Source of the DNA: JANOQP01 sp044227705
GTDB lineage: Bacteria > Bacteroidota > Bacteroidia > Chitinophagales > Saprospiraceae
Assembly: GCA_044227705.1 (NCBI GenBank)
Contig: JBGAWE010000335.1
Span: 1 to 5,241, forward strand
Direction: 5' to 3'
DNA length: 5,241 nt
Shown in pieces: positions 1-5,241 of the stretch. Numbering within the stretch: the stretch's first letter is position 1; each line of letters opens with the position of its first letter. Made by a program: the position numbers and the translations under genes. The notes under the pieces are model-generated. The model saw only the letters and a program-made list of their open reading frames with translations, ran no database searches and was not told the DNA's origin.

Positions 1-276
1 GCCTTCGCGCCCGACAGCGACGGCTCGAACCTCGAGTGGCGGCTATTTGCAGACCCGGCGGTCGTAGTTGAAATCGCCACGCTTCGGGTCTTCGGCCGGT
101 GGGGCGAGCTTGTTTTTGAGCGTAAAAACTTCAAGCCCGATGAGCCGAACGCTGGCTGGGACGGCGTTTTCCGGGGCCGTAAACTGCCAGCCGCCGTCTA
201 CGCATGGGCGGCCGAGGCGCGGCTGCTCGACGGGCGGACGGTGCGACTGCGCGGCGCCGTGGCACTCGTCAGGTGA
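1..276 (+). CDS. C-terminal end of a T9SS type B-sorted secreted protein (5' end outside window)
   Basis: Frame 1 is open from the first base to the TGA at 274-276, giving 91 residues. They match the gliding-motility-associated/T9SS type B sorting domain (CHU_C type). An FAPDSDGSN segment at residues 2-10 corresponds to the usual FSPNGDGxN. Then come LRVFGRWGELVFE (about residues 29-41), a GWDG turn with FRGRKLPAAVYAW (about 53-69), and a closing strand DGRTVRLRGAVALVR. In this family the domain directs export through the outer membrane by the type IX system, with attachment to the surface or release. The functional part of the protein lies upstream and cannot be seen. No start codon is present because the gene enters from the left edge. 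The stop lies 35 bases before the TamL start on the same strand, so co-transcription is possible. The family call is confident; the cargo type is unknown. Confidence 0.88.
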   Translation, partial: AFAPDSDGSNLEWRLFADPAVVVEIATLRVFGRWGELVFERKNFKPDEPNAGWDGVFRGRKLPAAVYAWAAEARLLDGRTVRLRGAVALVR

Positions 277-285
277 GGCTTGAGC

Positions 286-294
286 TACCTTGCG
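286..294 (+). promoter_or_regulatory. possible Bacteroidota -7 element upstream of tamL
   Basis: TACCTTGCG, 17 bases before the tamL ATG, resembles the Bacteroidota -7 consensus TAnnTTTG but is one T short. No convincing -33 TTG-type box is seen at the expected distance upstream, where the T9SS domain is still coding. The call rests on a single imperfect motif. Expression from the upstream gene's promoter is equally possible. Confidence 0.22.
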
Positions 295-311
295 CCGGAA
301 ACCGTTTTTTC

Positions 312-2390
312 ATGCGACGTTGCCTCGACCACAGAATCCTCCTCGCCTCGCTTCTCCTCGTGGGCTGCCGGACGACCCAGTTCGTCAGCGAGAAGGAGGC
401 CATTTTGGTGAAAAACTCGGTCAAAATCGCCAATTTCAAATCGATTCCCGACCGCTACACCGTCGAGGACGAGGCAAACGCCCTCGTCAAGCAGCGACCG
501 GAGAAGCCCTTTTTCGGGTTCGTGCCACACTTTCGGAGCTGGGTCTTTTTGAGGAAGGGCTGCGCGGCGGATACCTCGCGCAGCCGCTATCGCCGCTGGG
601 TCTGCTCGAACATCGCGCAGCCGCCGGTCATCTTCAGCGAGGACCTGGCGGAGCACACCGAGAAGAACCTCCGAAACTACATCCACAGCAGGGGCTATTT
701 CGATGCGAAGGTCTCGCACTCCGTTGTCACGAGGCACCGCAAGGCACACGTCACCTACCGAATCGAGCCGGGGGAGGTCTACCGCATAGAGTCCATCGGG
801 AAGGTCTGCCCGGACTCGAACATCGATTTCCTGCTCGACAAGCACCAGCGGCAGACCGTGCTGCGGCCTGGGCAGCCGCTCGACGTGAAACTTTTCGACA
901 AGGAAAAAGAGCGACTAACCCTCTTGCTGCGCAACAACGGGCTGGCCCTCTTCCTGCCCCAGTACATCGAGTTCGAGGCCGACACGACGGCGCGACTGGC
1001 GAAGGTGGTGATGACCATCCTGCCCTTCTCTCAAAAACAAACGGCCCACCCGGCCCTCAAGATCGGGCAAATCACGGTGCTGGCCGACTACAACCCGCGC
1101 CGCCCTCCCGCGCTCGACACGGTGATAAGCGGCGTTCGGTTTTTGAGCAGCCAGCCAAGGCTCGACGTGCGGCCCGGCGTCCTGCTCGATGCCATAGTGC
1201 TCCGGACGGGCGAGGGCTACCGTGAGTCGAGCCTCCAGAAGACCAACCAACGGCTGGGCAACCTCGGCGCCTTCCGCTTCGTGGCCGTCAAGCCGGCGCG
1301 CGACCAGCGGGACTCCTCGAAAATGGACATCGGGGTGTCGCTCACCCGGGCAAAAAGGCTGGCCGTCAGCCCGGACCTGTCGGCGAACTACTCCAACTAC
1401 AGCCTCACGAAGGCCGTCTGGCTGCTGGGCCTCACCGGCTCGGGCACGGTGCGCAACCGCAACCTGTTCAAAGGGGCAGAGCAGGGGACTTTGACCGGCG
1501 AGTACAGCATCGAGTTCGACCCGCAGAAGAACCGGGGCGGCGGGCGCAACTTCATCAACTCACAGGATTTCCGGCTGCAGAACGAGATCGTCGTGCCGCG
1601 CTTCATCGACTATTTCGGCCTCTGGAAGGGCATCAGCCGACTACCAGACGAGGACGACAGGATTCTCAAAAAAGCCCTCCCGCGGTTCATGCGCGCCCTG
1701 CGAAGCGACGCGCAACTGCGGCTGACGGCCAGCTACGACTACCGAGAACAGTTCGAATACTACATCATCAACACGATCGGAGCGAGCGCGGGCTATGATT
1801 TTCGGATGGGGCAGACGCGGCAATTCGGAATCCGCCACTTCGGCGTCGATGCGCTGCTGCCGAACATCAAACCAAAGTTTGACTCCACCCTCGCAGACAG
1901 GGAGTTTTTGAGAAAGAGCTTTGGCAGGTACTTGTTGACGGGGTTCCTTTTTCGCGAGTTCGCCTTTAATTACTCAAAGAAACCGGCCTTTGGCGGGCGG
2001 CAACGCGCCTTCCACATCCGCACGGAGCTGTCGGGCGCAGAGGTCGGCGGGGCGGTCAGGGCGATGGAAGGGCTGGGCTGGGTCAAAAAAGGCTTCACAC
2101 CGAAGGTGGCCGGGCTGGGCTTCGCACAGTTCGGCAAAATCGAGGTGGACGGCAATTTCACGCAGCCCCTTCCGGCGAAAATGTCGGTCGTCGGGCGGCT
2201 GGCCGGCGGGGTTTCCCGGTCATTCACGTCTGCGGAGGTGCCTTTTTTCAAACAACAGTTCATCGGCGGGCCGTACAGTTTGCGCGGTTGGCCCATCCGA
2301 AAAATCGGCCCCGGCGGCTACAACTACGCCGAGGCGGGCCATTACCGATCTACAGAACGAGGGTTGGCGAGAGGCCCACTTCCCATTTGA
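312..2390 (+). CDS. tamL: TamL-type outer-membrane assembly lipoprotein (BamA/TamA superfamily), C-terminally truncated
   Basis: This 692-residue protein belongs to the Omp85 superfamily. In Bacteroidota, TamL is a lipidated TamA counterpart thought to work with TamB in outer-membrane assembly. The ATG at 312 is chosen because it gives a short lipoprotein signal with lipobox LVGC and lipid-accepting Cys19. An in-frame start at 204 would only add an Arg-rich stretch overlapping the upstream gene. POTRA-like repeats fill roughly residues 30-345, including RGYFDAKV at 127-134 and GYRESSLQKTNQRLGNLGAFRF from about 302. The barrel begins near residue 350. It contains FGRYLLTGFLFREF, an ELSGAEVGG segment, and the superfamily loop motif GGPYSLRGW at 652-660. 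Only about 32 residues follow, ending in an atypical GHYRSTERGLARGPLPI. Homologues usually continue for roughly a hundred more residues to the last barrel strands, so this copy is frameshifted, interrupted or joined to foreign sequence after about 2310. No Shine-Dalgarno sequence is visible. Family membership is sure; integrity is doubtful. Confidence 0.85.
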   Translation: MRRCLDHRILLASLLLVGCRTTQFVSEKEAILVKNSVKIANFKSIPDRYTVEDEANALVKQRPEKPFFGFVPHFRSWVFLRKGCAADTSRSRYRRWVCSNIAQPPVIFSEDLAEHTEKNLRNYIHSRGYFDAKVSHSVVTRHRKAHVTYRIEPGEVYRIESIGKVCPDSNIDFLLDKHQRQTVLRPGQPLDVKLFDKEKERLTLLLRNNGLALFLPQYIEFEADTTARLAKVVMTILPFSQKQTAHPALKIGQITVLADYNPRRPPALDTVISGVRFLSSQPRLDVRPGVLLDAIVLRTGEGYRESSLQKTNQRLGNLGAFRFVAVKPARDQRDSSKMDIGVSLTRAKRLAVSPDLSANYSNYSLTKAVWLLGLTGSGTVRNRNLFKGAEQGTLTGEYSIEFDPQKNRGGGRNFINSQDFRLQNEIVVPRFIDYFGLWKGISRLPDEDDRILKKALPRFMRALRSDAQLRLTASYDYREQFEYYIINTIGASAGYDFRMGQTRQFGIRHFGVDALLPNIKPKFDSTLADREFLRKSFGRYLLTGFLFREFAFNYSKKPAFGGRQRAFHIRTELSGAEVGGAVRAMEGLGWVKKGFTPKVAGLGFAQFGKIEVDGNFTQPLPAKMSVVGRLAGGVSRSFTSAEVPFFKQQFIGGPYSLRGWPIRKIGPGGYNYAEAGHYRSTERGLARGPLPI

Positions 2391-2424
2391 ACTGGAAACG
2401 CAGATTGGGCATCCGTTCCAGTGA
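2341..2424 (+). other. possible coding remnant in another frame behind the truncated tamL
   Basis: Where the tamL frame turns atypical, frame 1 reads ITDLQNEGWREAHFPFEL and continues to a TGA at 2422-2424. This frame has a more ordinary residue mix than the Arg/Gly-rich end of the tamL frame. It has no start codon of its own, and I do not recognise it as the missing end of a TamL barrel. It may be the 3' end of another gene joined here, or chance. It is too short to assign. Confidence 0.2.
2391..2422. repeat. imperfect hairpin directly after the tamL stop
   Basis: ACTGGAAACG and CGTTCCAGT form a nine-pair stem with one bulged A and a 13-base loop. It begins at the base after the tamL stop codon. 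The downstream bases are GAGCTTTT, so a weak intrinsic terminator is conceivable, but the T run is short. It overlaps the alternative-frame tail that ends at 2424. Confidence 0.35.
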
Positions 2425-2435
2425 GCTTTTACAAA

Positions 2436-2447
2436 ATCAGTACTGAT
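2436..2447. repeat. perfect 12-bp palindrome
   Basis: ATCAGTACTGAT is its own reverse complement, with no spacer. It lies in the AT-richer interval after tamL, 14 bases beyond the preceding hairpin. It could be a binding site for a dimeric regulator or chance. It lies outside the duplicated arm and is present once. Confidence 0.3.
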
Positions 2448-2461
2448 GCTGCCACGAATTA

Positions 2462-2491
2462 GCAAGGTTGATAAGAGGGCCCCAGCCTTGC
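2462..2491. repeat. nine-pair stem-loop spanning the boundary of the inverted duplication
   Basis: GCAAGGTTG (2462-2470) pairs with CAGCCTTGC (2483-2491) over nine positions, one of them G-T, with a 12-base loop. Pairing can be extended outward to 2454 and 2499 with three A-C mismatches. These become G-U pairs if the minus strand is transcribed, so the minus-strand RNA would fold better. The duplicated arm begins inside the loop at 2473, so only the 3' half of the stem recurs at the right end. Confidence 0.45.
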
Positions 2492-3777
2492 CAATCCATA
2501 TGCTGTAAAGGAGTGCCTGGGCGGACCCCTTTTTTTGACAATGCCCCAAATTTGTCCAGTGTCCATCGGCCGCTCGATGCCCACTTTCGGGCTGGCAAAC
2601 CAATCCCACCATTCAAAATTCAACACTCACCATGCCACCATCAATTTTGCGCCTGATGCAGGCCGCGCTCGTCGCCAGCTTTTTCACCAATGCCCTCACG
2701 GCTCAAAACTGCACTGGAAACCTCCTCCAAAACCCCGGCTTCGAGAGCGGCCTAACTGGCTGGGAAGGGGGCGGCACCATCGTCGCCGATGCTCACTCCG
2801 GGACGAAGGCACTTTCGGTCTGCACGCCCGGCCAGCCCATCCGGCAGACCGTGGCGGCGGTGGTCGGGCAGGTGTACACCGTCCAGCTTTGGGGCAAGAA
2901 ATCGCCGCTGGCCAGCTCGTTCGACCTTTTCTTGGTGAAGTACCTCAACAGCTCTTTCATGCCCATCAAGACCGAGTTTTTCAGCATCGGCTTCGGGACA
3001 TGGGGGCAGACCAGCCCCTTCTCGACCACCGCCCCGGCGGCGACGGCGTGGCTGGAACTCTCTGTGCAGATATCGAGCGGGACCGGCTGTGTCCTCGTCG
3101 ACGATGTTTGCCTGACGACGACGGGCGGCGGCAATGCGCAGCCCGATTTGACCATCAACAACCTGACGCTCAACAGCTATCAGGTGCAGGCCGGAAAGGT
3201 CTTCAGCTACCGTTTCGACCTCGCCAACGCCAGTTCTGCGGCCGTTCCGGGCAATTTTTCGATGAAAGCCTACCTCTCGACCGATGACATCCTCTCGGCC
3301 GACGACGTGCAGGACGGCATCGTGACGACCGGAAATTTCGGGGCGAACTTCTCCGTCCCGCAGGTGCTCGGGGCAACGACCGTCCCGGCCTCGCTCCCAT
3401 CAGGCGACTACTTTTTGATACTGAAAGCCGATGCCGACAACCAGGTCTTGGAGTCAAACGAGGGGAACAACGTGGCCGTCGGCCAGTCGCCCGTCCATGT
3501 CGTGGCGGCCTCGACAGGCGGCGGTGCGGCCTGCGACAAGTTCATAGGAAACGGCTCGCTCGTCTGCGCCCAACCGGCGGCGGTCGGATCGCAGAACATC
3601 CAGACGACCATCGACGGCGGCGGGCTGCGCACGCGCACGACCGTCAGCCCAGCGGGCACCATTGTTTCCACTGAAAACCTCGGGGTGCCGCCGCCCTTTT
3701 TCCCGGTCAGCATCGCGGGCGGCGGGGCGGTCGAGAAGCGCAACGGCGACGGGTCGCTTGTCTACTCGAAGCCAATC
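2473..3777 (+). repeat. left arm of a 1305-bp inverted duplication
   Basis: Each base here pairs with position 7710 minus its own coordinate. The two arms agree in every stretch I compared, including both outer and inner ends and the seven-base T run, and their reading frames translate identically. The arm starts in the loop of the 2462-2491 hairpin and ends within the codon run SKPI of the CARDB gene. Outside it, 2471-2472 differ from the right copy. The left arm is continuous with tamL on its outer side, and is joined abnormally to the centre on its inner side. Confidence 0.95.
2508..2536 (+). terminator. candidate intrinsic terminator (left copy)
   Basis: AAGGAGTGCC and GGACCCCTT form a stem of about eight pairs with one mismatch and one bulge around the loop TGGGC. 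An uninterrupted run of seven T (2530-2536) follows. It would end transcription arriving from the tamL side, 95 bases before the next start codon. The imperfect stem keeps this moderate. Confidence 0.4.
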
Positions 3778-3879
3778 GGCCGGGCTGATGTCGCAGTTCG
3801 CGTCCGTCTTGAACGCAAAGAGCGAGTCGAGGAAAAGCTCTGGTTGCCCGCCGCGGCCTTCCAGCCGAGCAGTACATAG
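2632..3879 (+). pseudogene. secreted CBM4/9-like + CARDB protein, left copy, cut at the fold
   Basis: Residues 1-24 are a signal peptide, with likely cleavage after LTA before QNC, so the product is exported. Residues 27-162 look like a CBM4/9-type beta-sandwich: they begin NLLQNPGFESGLTGW and end VLVDDVCL. A short GGGNAQ linker leads to a CARDB-type adhesion domain at about 171-290 (PDLTINNLTLNSYQVQAG, LSTDDILSADD, SGDYFLILKAD, ESNEGNN). A NGSLVCAQP segment at 307-315 recurs as DGSLVYSKP at 373-381. Native sequence ends at residue 382 (base 3777). The last 33 residues, Arg/Glu-rich up to the TAG, are antisense read-through of the centre and not a real C-terminus. In this phylum such proteins usually end in a T9SS sorting domain, which would lie in the missing part. 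Specific ligand and role are unknown. The start is the first ATG preceding the signal peptide, with no Shine-Dalgarno sequence. Confidence 0.75.
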
Positions 3880-5078
3880 CTCGTCCCGAACTCAGCCACC
3901 GACGTGAATGACCCGACCTGCGACATCAGCCTGATTGGCTTCGAGTAGACAAGCGACCCGTCGCCGTTGCGCTTCTCGACCGCCCCGCCGCCCGCGATGC
4001 TGACCGGGAAAAAGGGCGGCGGCACCCCGAGGTTTTCAGTGGAAACAATGGTGCCCGCTGGGCTGACGGTCGTGCGCGTGCGCAGCCCGCCGCCGTCGAT
4101 GGTCGTCTGGATGTTCTGCGATCCGACCGCCGCCGGTTGGGCGCAGACGAGCGAGCCGTTTCCTATGAACTTGTCGCAGGCCGCACCGCCGCCTGTCGAG
4201 GCCGCCACGACATGGACGGGCGACTGGCCGACGGCCACGTTGTTCCCCTCGTTTGACTCCAAGACCTGGTTGTCGGCATCGGCTTTCAGTATCAAAAAGT
4301 AGTCGCCTGATGGGAGCGAGGCCGGGACGGTCGTTGCCCCGAGCACCTGCGGGACGGAGAAGTTCGCCCCGAAATTTCCGGTCGTCACGATGCCGTCCTG
4401 CACGTCGTCGGCCGAGAGGATGTCATCGGTCGAGAGGTAGGCTTTCATCGAAAAATTGCCCGGAACGGCCGCAGAACTGGCGTTGGCGAGGTCGAAACGG
4501 TAGCTGAAGACCTTTCCGGCCTGCACCTGATAGCTGTTGAGCGTCAGGTTGTTGATGGTCAAATCGGGCTGCGCATTGCCGCCGCCCGTCGTCGTCAGGC
4601 AAACATCGTCGACGAGGACACAGCCGGTCCCGCTCGATATCTGCACAGAGAGTTCCAGCCACGCCGTCGCCGCCGGGGCGGTGGTCGAGAAGGGGCTGGT
4701 CTGCCCCCATGTCCCGAAGCCGATGCTGAAAAACTCGGTCTTGATGGGCATGAAAGAGCTGTTGAGGTACTTCACCAAGAAAAGGTCGAACGAGCTGGCC
4801 AGCGGCGATTTCTTGCCCCAAAGCTGGACGGTGTACACCTGCCCGACCACCGCCGCCACGGTCTGCCGGATGGGCTGGCCGGGCGTGCAGACCGAAAGTG
4901 CCTTCGTCCCGGAGTGAGCATCGGCGACGATGGTGCCGCCCCCTTCCCAGCCAGTTAGGCCGCTCTCGAAGCCGGGGTTTTGGAGGAGGTTTCCAGTGCA
5001 GTTTTGAGCCGTGAGGGCATTGGTGAAAAAGCTGGCGACGAGCGCGGCCTGCATCAGGCGCAAAATTGATGGTGGCAT
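3762..5078 (-). CDS. secreted CBM4/9-like + CARDB protein, right copy (fuller, 3' end aberrant)
   Basis: Residues 1-382 equal the left copy: signal peptide, CBM4/9-like module and CARDB domain. This copy then continues naturally through RLMSQVGSFTSVAEFGTS and YVLLGWKAAAGNQ, paralleling the earlier NGSLV segment and suggesting a repeated beta-rich unit of about 66 residues. After GNQ the frame becomes Ser/Arg/Thr-rich (SFSSTRSLRSRRT). One added T in the T run at 3833-3836 (minus strand) would instead give SFFLDSLFAFKTDANCDIS, a far more protein-like reading, so a homopolymer indel is likely. The last few codons before the TAG at 3762-3764 come from the opposite strand across the fold. The real 3' end, where a T9SS sorting domain might be expected, is not in the window. 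The product is probably cell-surface or secreted and binds protein or glycan; no catalytic motif is seen. Confidence 0.78.
   Translation of the reverse strand: MPPSILRLMQAALVASFFTNALTAQNCTGNLLQNPGFESGLTGWEGGGTIVADAHSGTKALSVCTPGQPIRQTVAAVVGQVYTVQLWGKKSPLASSFDLFLVKYLNSSFMPIKTEFFSIGFGTWGQTSPFSTTAPAATAWLELSVQISSGTGCVLVDDVCLTTTGGGNAQPDLTINNLTLNSYQVQAGKVFSYRFDLANASSAAVPGNFSMKAYLSTDDILSADDVQDGIVTTGNFGANFSVPQVLGATTVPASLPSGDYFLILKADADNQVLESNEGNNVAVGQSPVHVVAASTGGGAACDKFIGNGSLVCAQPAAVGSQNIQTTIDGGGLRTRTTVSPAGTIVSTENLGVPPPFFPVSIAGGGAVEKRNGDGSLVYSKPIRLMSQVGSFTSVAEFGTSYVLLGWKAAAGNQSFSSTRSLRSRRTRTATSARPIGFE
3783..3796. repeat. 14-bp inner inverted repeat, left half
   Basis: GGCTGATGTCGCAG is the exact reverse complement of 3918-3931. 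Its register is shifted four bases from that of the main arms, so it is a separate repeat native to the gene and not part of the arm copy. It is a good candidate for the annealing site that started the fold-back. Confidence 0.85.
3918..3931. repeat. 14-bp inner inverted repeat, right half
   Basis: CTGCGACATCAGCC is the partner of 3783-3796 across a 121-base loop. On the coding minus strand it lies in the codons for RLMSQ. The other half, in the restored frame, lies in codons for NCDIS. Beyond the 14 pairs, matching continues imperfectly for a few bases into the loop. Confidence 0.85.
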
Positions 5079-5237
5079 GGTGAGTGTTGAATTTTGAATG
5101 GTGGGATTGGTTTGCCAGCCCGAAAGTGGGCATCGAGCGGCCGATGGACACTGGACAAATTTGGGGCATTGTCAAAAAAAGGGGTCCGCCCAGGCACTCC
5201 TTTACAGCATATGGATTGGCAAGGCTGGGGCCCTCTT
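3933..5237 (-). repeat. right arm of the 1305-bp inverted duplication
   Basis: This is the reverse complement of 2473-3777, with no difference found in the stretches compared. It is continuous on its inner side with additional downstream gene sequence, so it is the copy nearer the native arrangement. Past its outer end, 5238-5239 (TG) do not match the left copy and 5240-5241 do. Four bases are too few to say whether the duplication truly ends here or merely contains two differences. Confidence 0.95.
5174..5202 (-). terminator. candidate intrinsic terminator (right copy)
   Basis: This is an identical copy, within the right arm, of the hairpin plus seven-T run at 2508-2536. It is oriented to stop transcription entering from the right edge before the minus-strand gene. 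Confidence 0.38.
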
Positions 5238-5241
5238 TGCA

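Larger units (their letters stand above)
2391..2631. other. non-coding interval between tamL and the CARDB gene
   Basis: No open frame here looks like a gene. GC falls to 48 of 100 over 2421-2520, against 42 of 60 over 2281-2340, by direct count. The interval carries a cluster of hairpins and palindromes. It also contains the outer boundary of the inverted duplication at 2472/2473, and the AT-rich leader of the following gene. That leader has no Shine-Dalgarno sequence, as is usual for Bacteroidota. Confidence 0.6.
3778..3932. other. centre of the inverted duplication (fold-back loop)
   Basis: These 155 bases are present once. Read on the minus strand they continue the right-arm gene through SVAEFGTSYVLLGW. 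The join to the left arm is at about 3777-3782, so the left junction is the abnormal one. Inside lie the two halves of a 14-bp inverted repeat (3783-3796 and 3918-3931) enclosing a 121-base loop. Between the 1305-bp arms and this inner stem are five unpaired bases on the left (GGCCG) and one on the right (T). Confidence 0.85.

Noticed and set aside
204..311. In-frame upstream extension of tamL starting at 204
   Set aside because: It overlaps the T9SS sorting domain, is Arg/Ala-rich, and would bury the lipoprotein signal. The ATG at 312 gives a proper lipobox at residue 19.
285..845. Long minus-strand open frame opposite tamL
   Set aside because: It is a shadow of a GC-rich gene. It has Asp/Val/Arg-biased composition and no recognisable domain, while the + strand frame is clearly TamL.
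290..1225. Long + strand open frame overlapping tamL
   Set aside because: It is Arg/Pro/Ala-rich shadow translation of the tamL coding sequence, with no family features.
2534..2554. TTTG at 2534-2537 and CAAATTTG at 2547-2554 as a Bacteroidota promoter
   Set aside because: The spacing between the boxes is only nine bases, far shorter than usual, and the -7 box lacks its initial T.
2535..3287. 250-codon + strand frame over the CARDB gene (and its mirror at 4423-5175)
   Set aside because: It is an Arg/His/Pro-rich shadow in a different frame. The overlapping frame has a signal peptide and two recognisable domains.
2473..5237. Terminal inverted repeats of a transposon
   Set aside because: The arms duplicate part of an ordinary secreted-protein gene around a short centre. 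There is no transposase or target-site duplication, and the centre is only the next piece of the same gene.
1..5241. CRISPR array, tRNA or rRNA
   Set aside because: No regularly spaced direct repeats and no recognisable tRNA or rRNA sequence were seen on either strand.

Overview
The window looks like DNA from a GC-rich Bacteroidota bacterium, plausibly a Saprospiria/Lewinella-type lineage (the lineage is inference). Three things point there: a type B C-terminal sorting domain of the type IX secretion system (T9SS) at the left edge, a TamL-type lipoprotein version of the TamA/BamA outer-membrane assembly factor, and start codons without a Shine-Dalgarno sequence behind AT-rich leaders.

Layout. 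Bases 1-276 are the 3' end of a large secreted protein, and only its T9SS sorting domain is in view. After 35 bases, 312-2390 encodes TamL on the + strand. It has a lipobox, POTRA-like repeats and most of a 16-strand-type barrel, but it stops soon after the SLRGW motif and so lacks the end of the barrel. Bases 2391-2631 hold no convincing gene. They are AT-richer (48% GC over 2421-2520, against 70% over 2281-2340) and carry several hairpins, one followed by seven T.

From 2473 to 5237 the window is a huge inverted duplication. A 1305-bp arm (2473-3777) recurs in reverse complement at 3933-5237 around a 155-base centre, with no difference in any stretch compared. Each arm carries the same promoter-proximal region and the 5' part of one gene, coding for a secreted protein with a signal peptide, a CBM4/9-like module and a CARDB domain. 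The two copies converge tail to tail. The centre is unique downstream sequence of that gene, continuous with the right arm. The left copy is therefore cut at residue 382 and runs into antisense sequence.

The fold sits on a 14-bp inverted repeat that the gene itself contains (3783-3796 and 3918-3931). This is the signature expected of a fold-back event: a hairpin-primed chimera from amplification, a fold-back read, or less likely a real genomic inverted duplication. A probable homopolymer indel in the centre and the abrupt loss of the TamL barrel end also suggest reading the right half with caution. Functionally, the T9SS cargo, TamL and the CARDB protein all belong to cell-envelope and secretion biology, but the sequence does not show that they act together.
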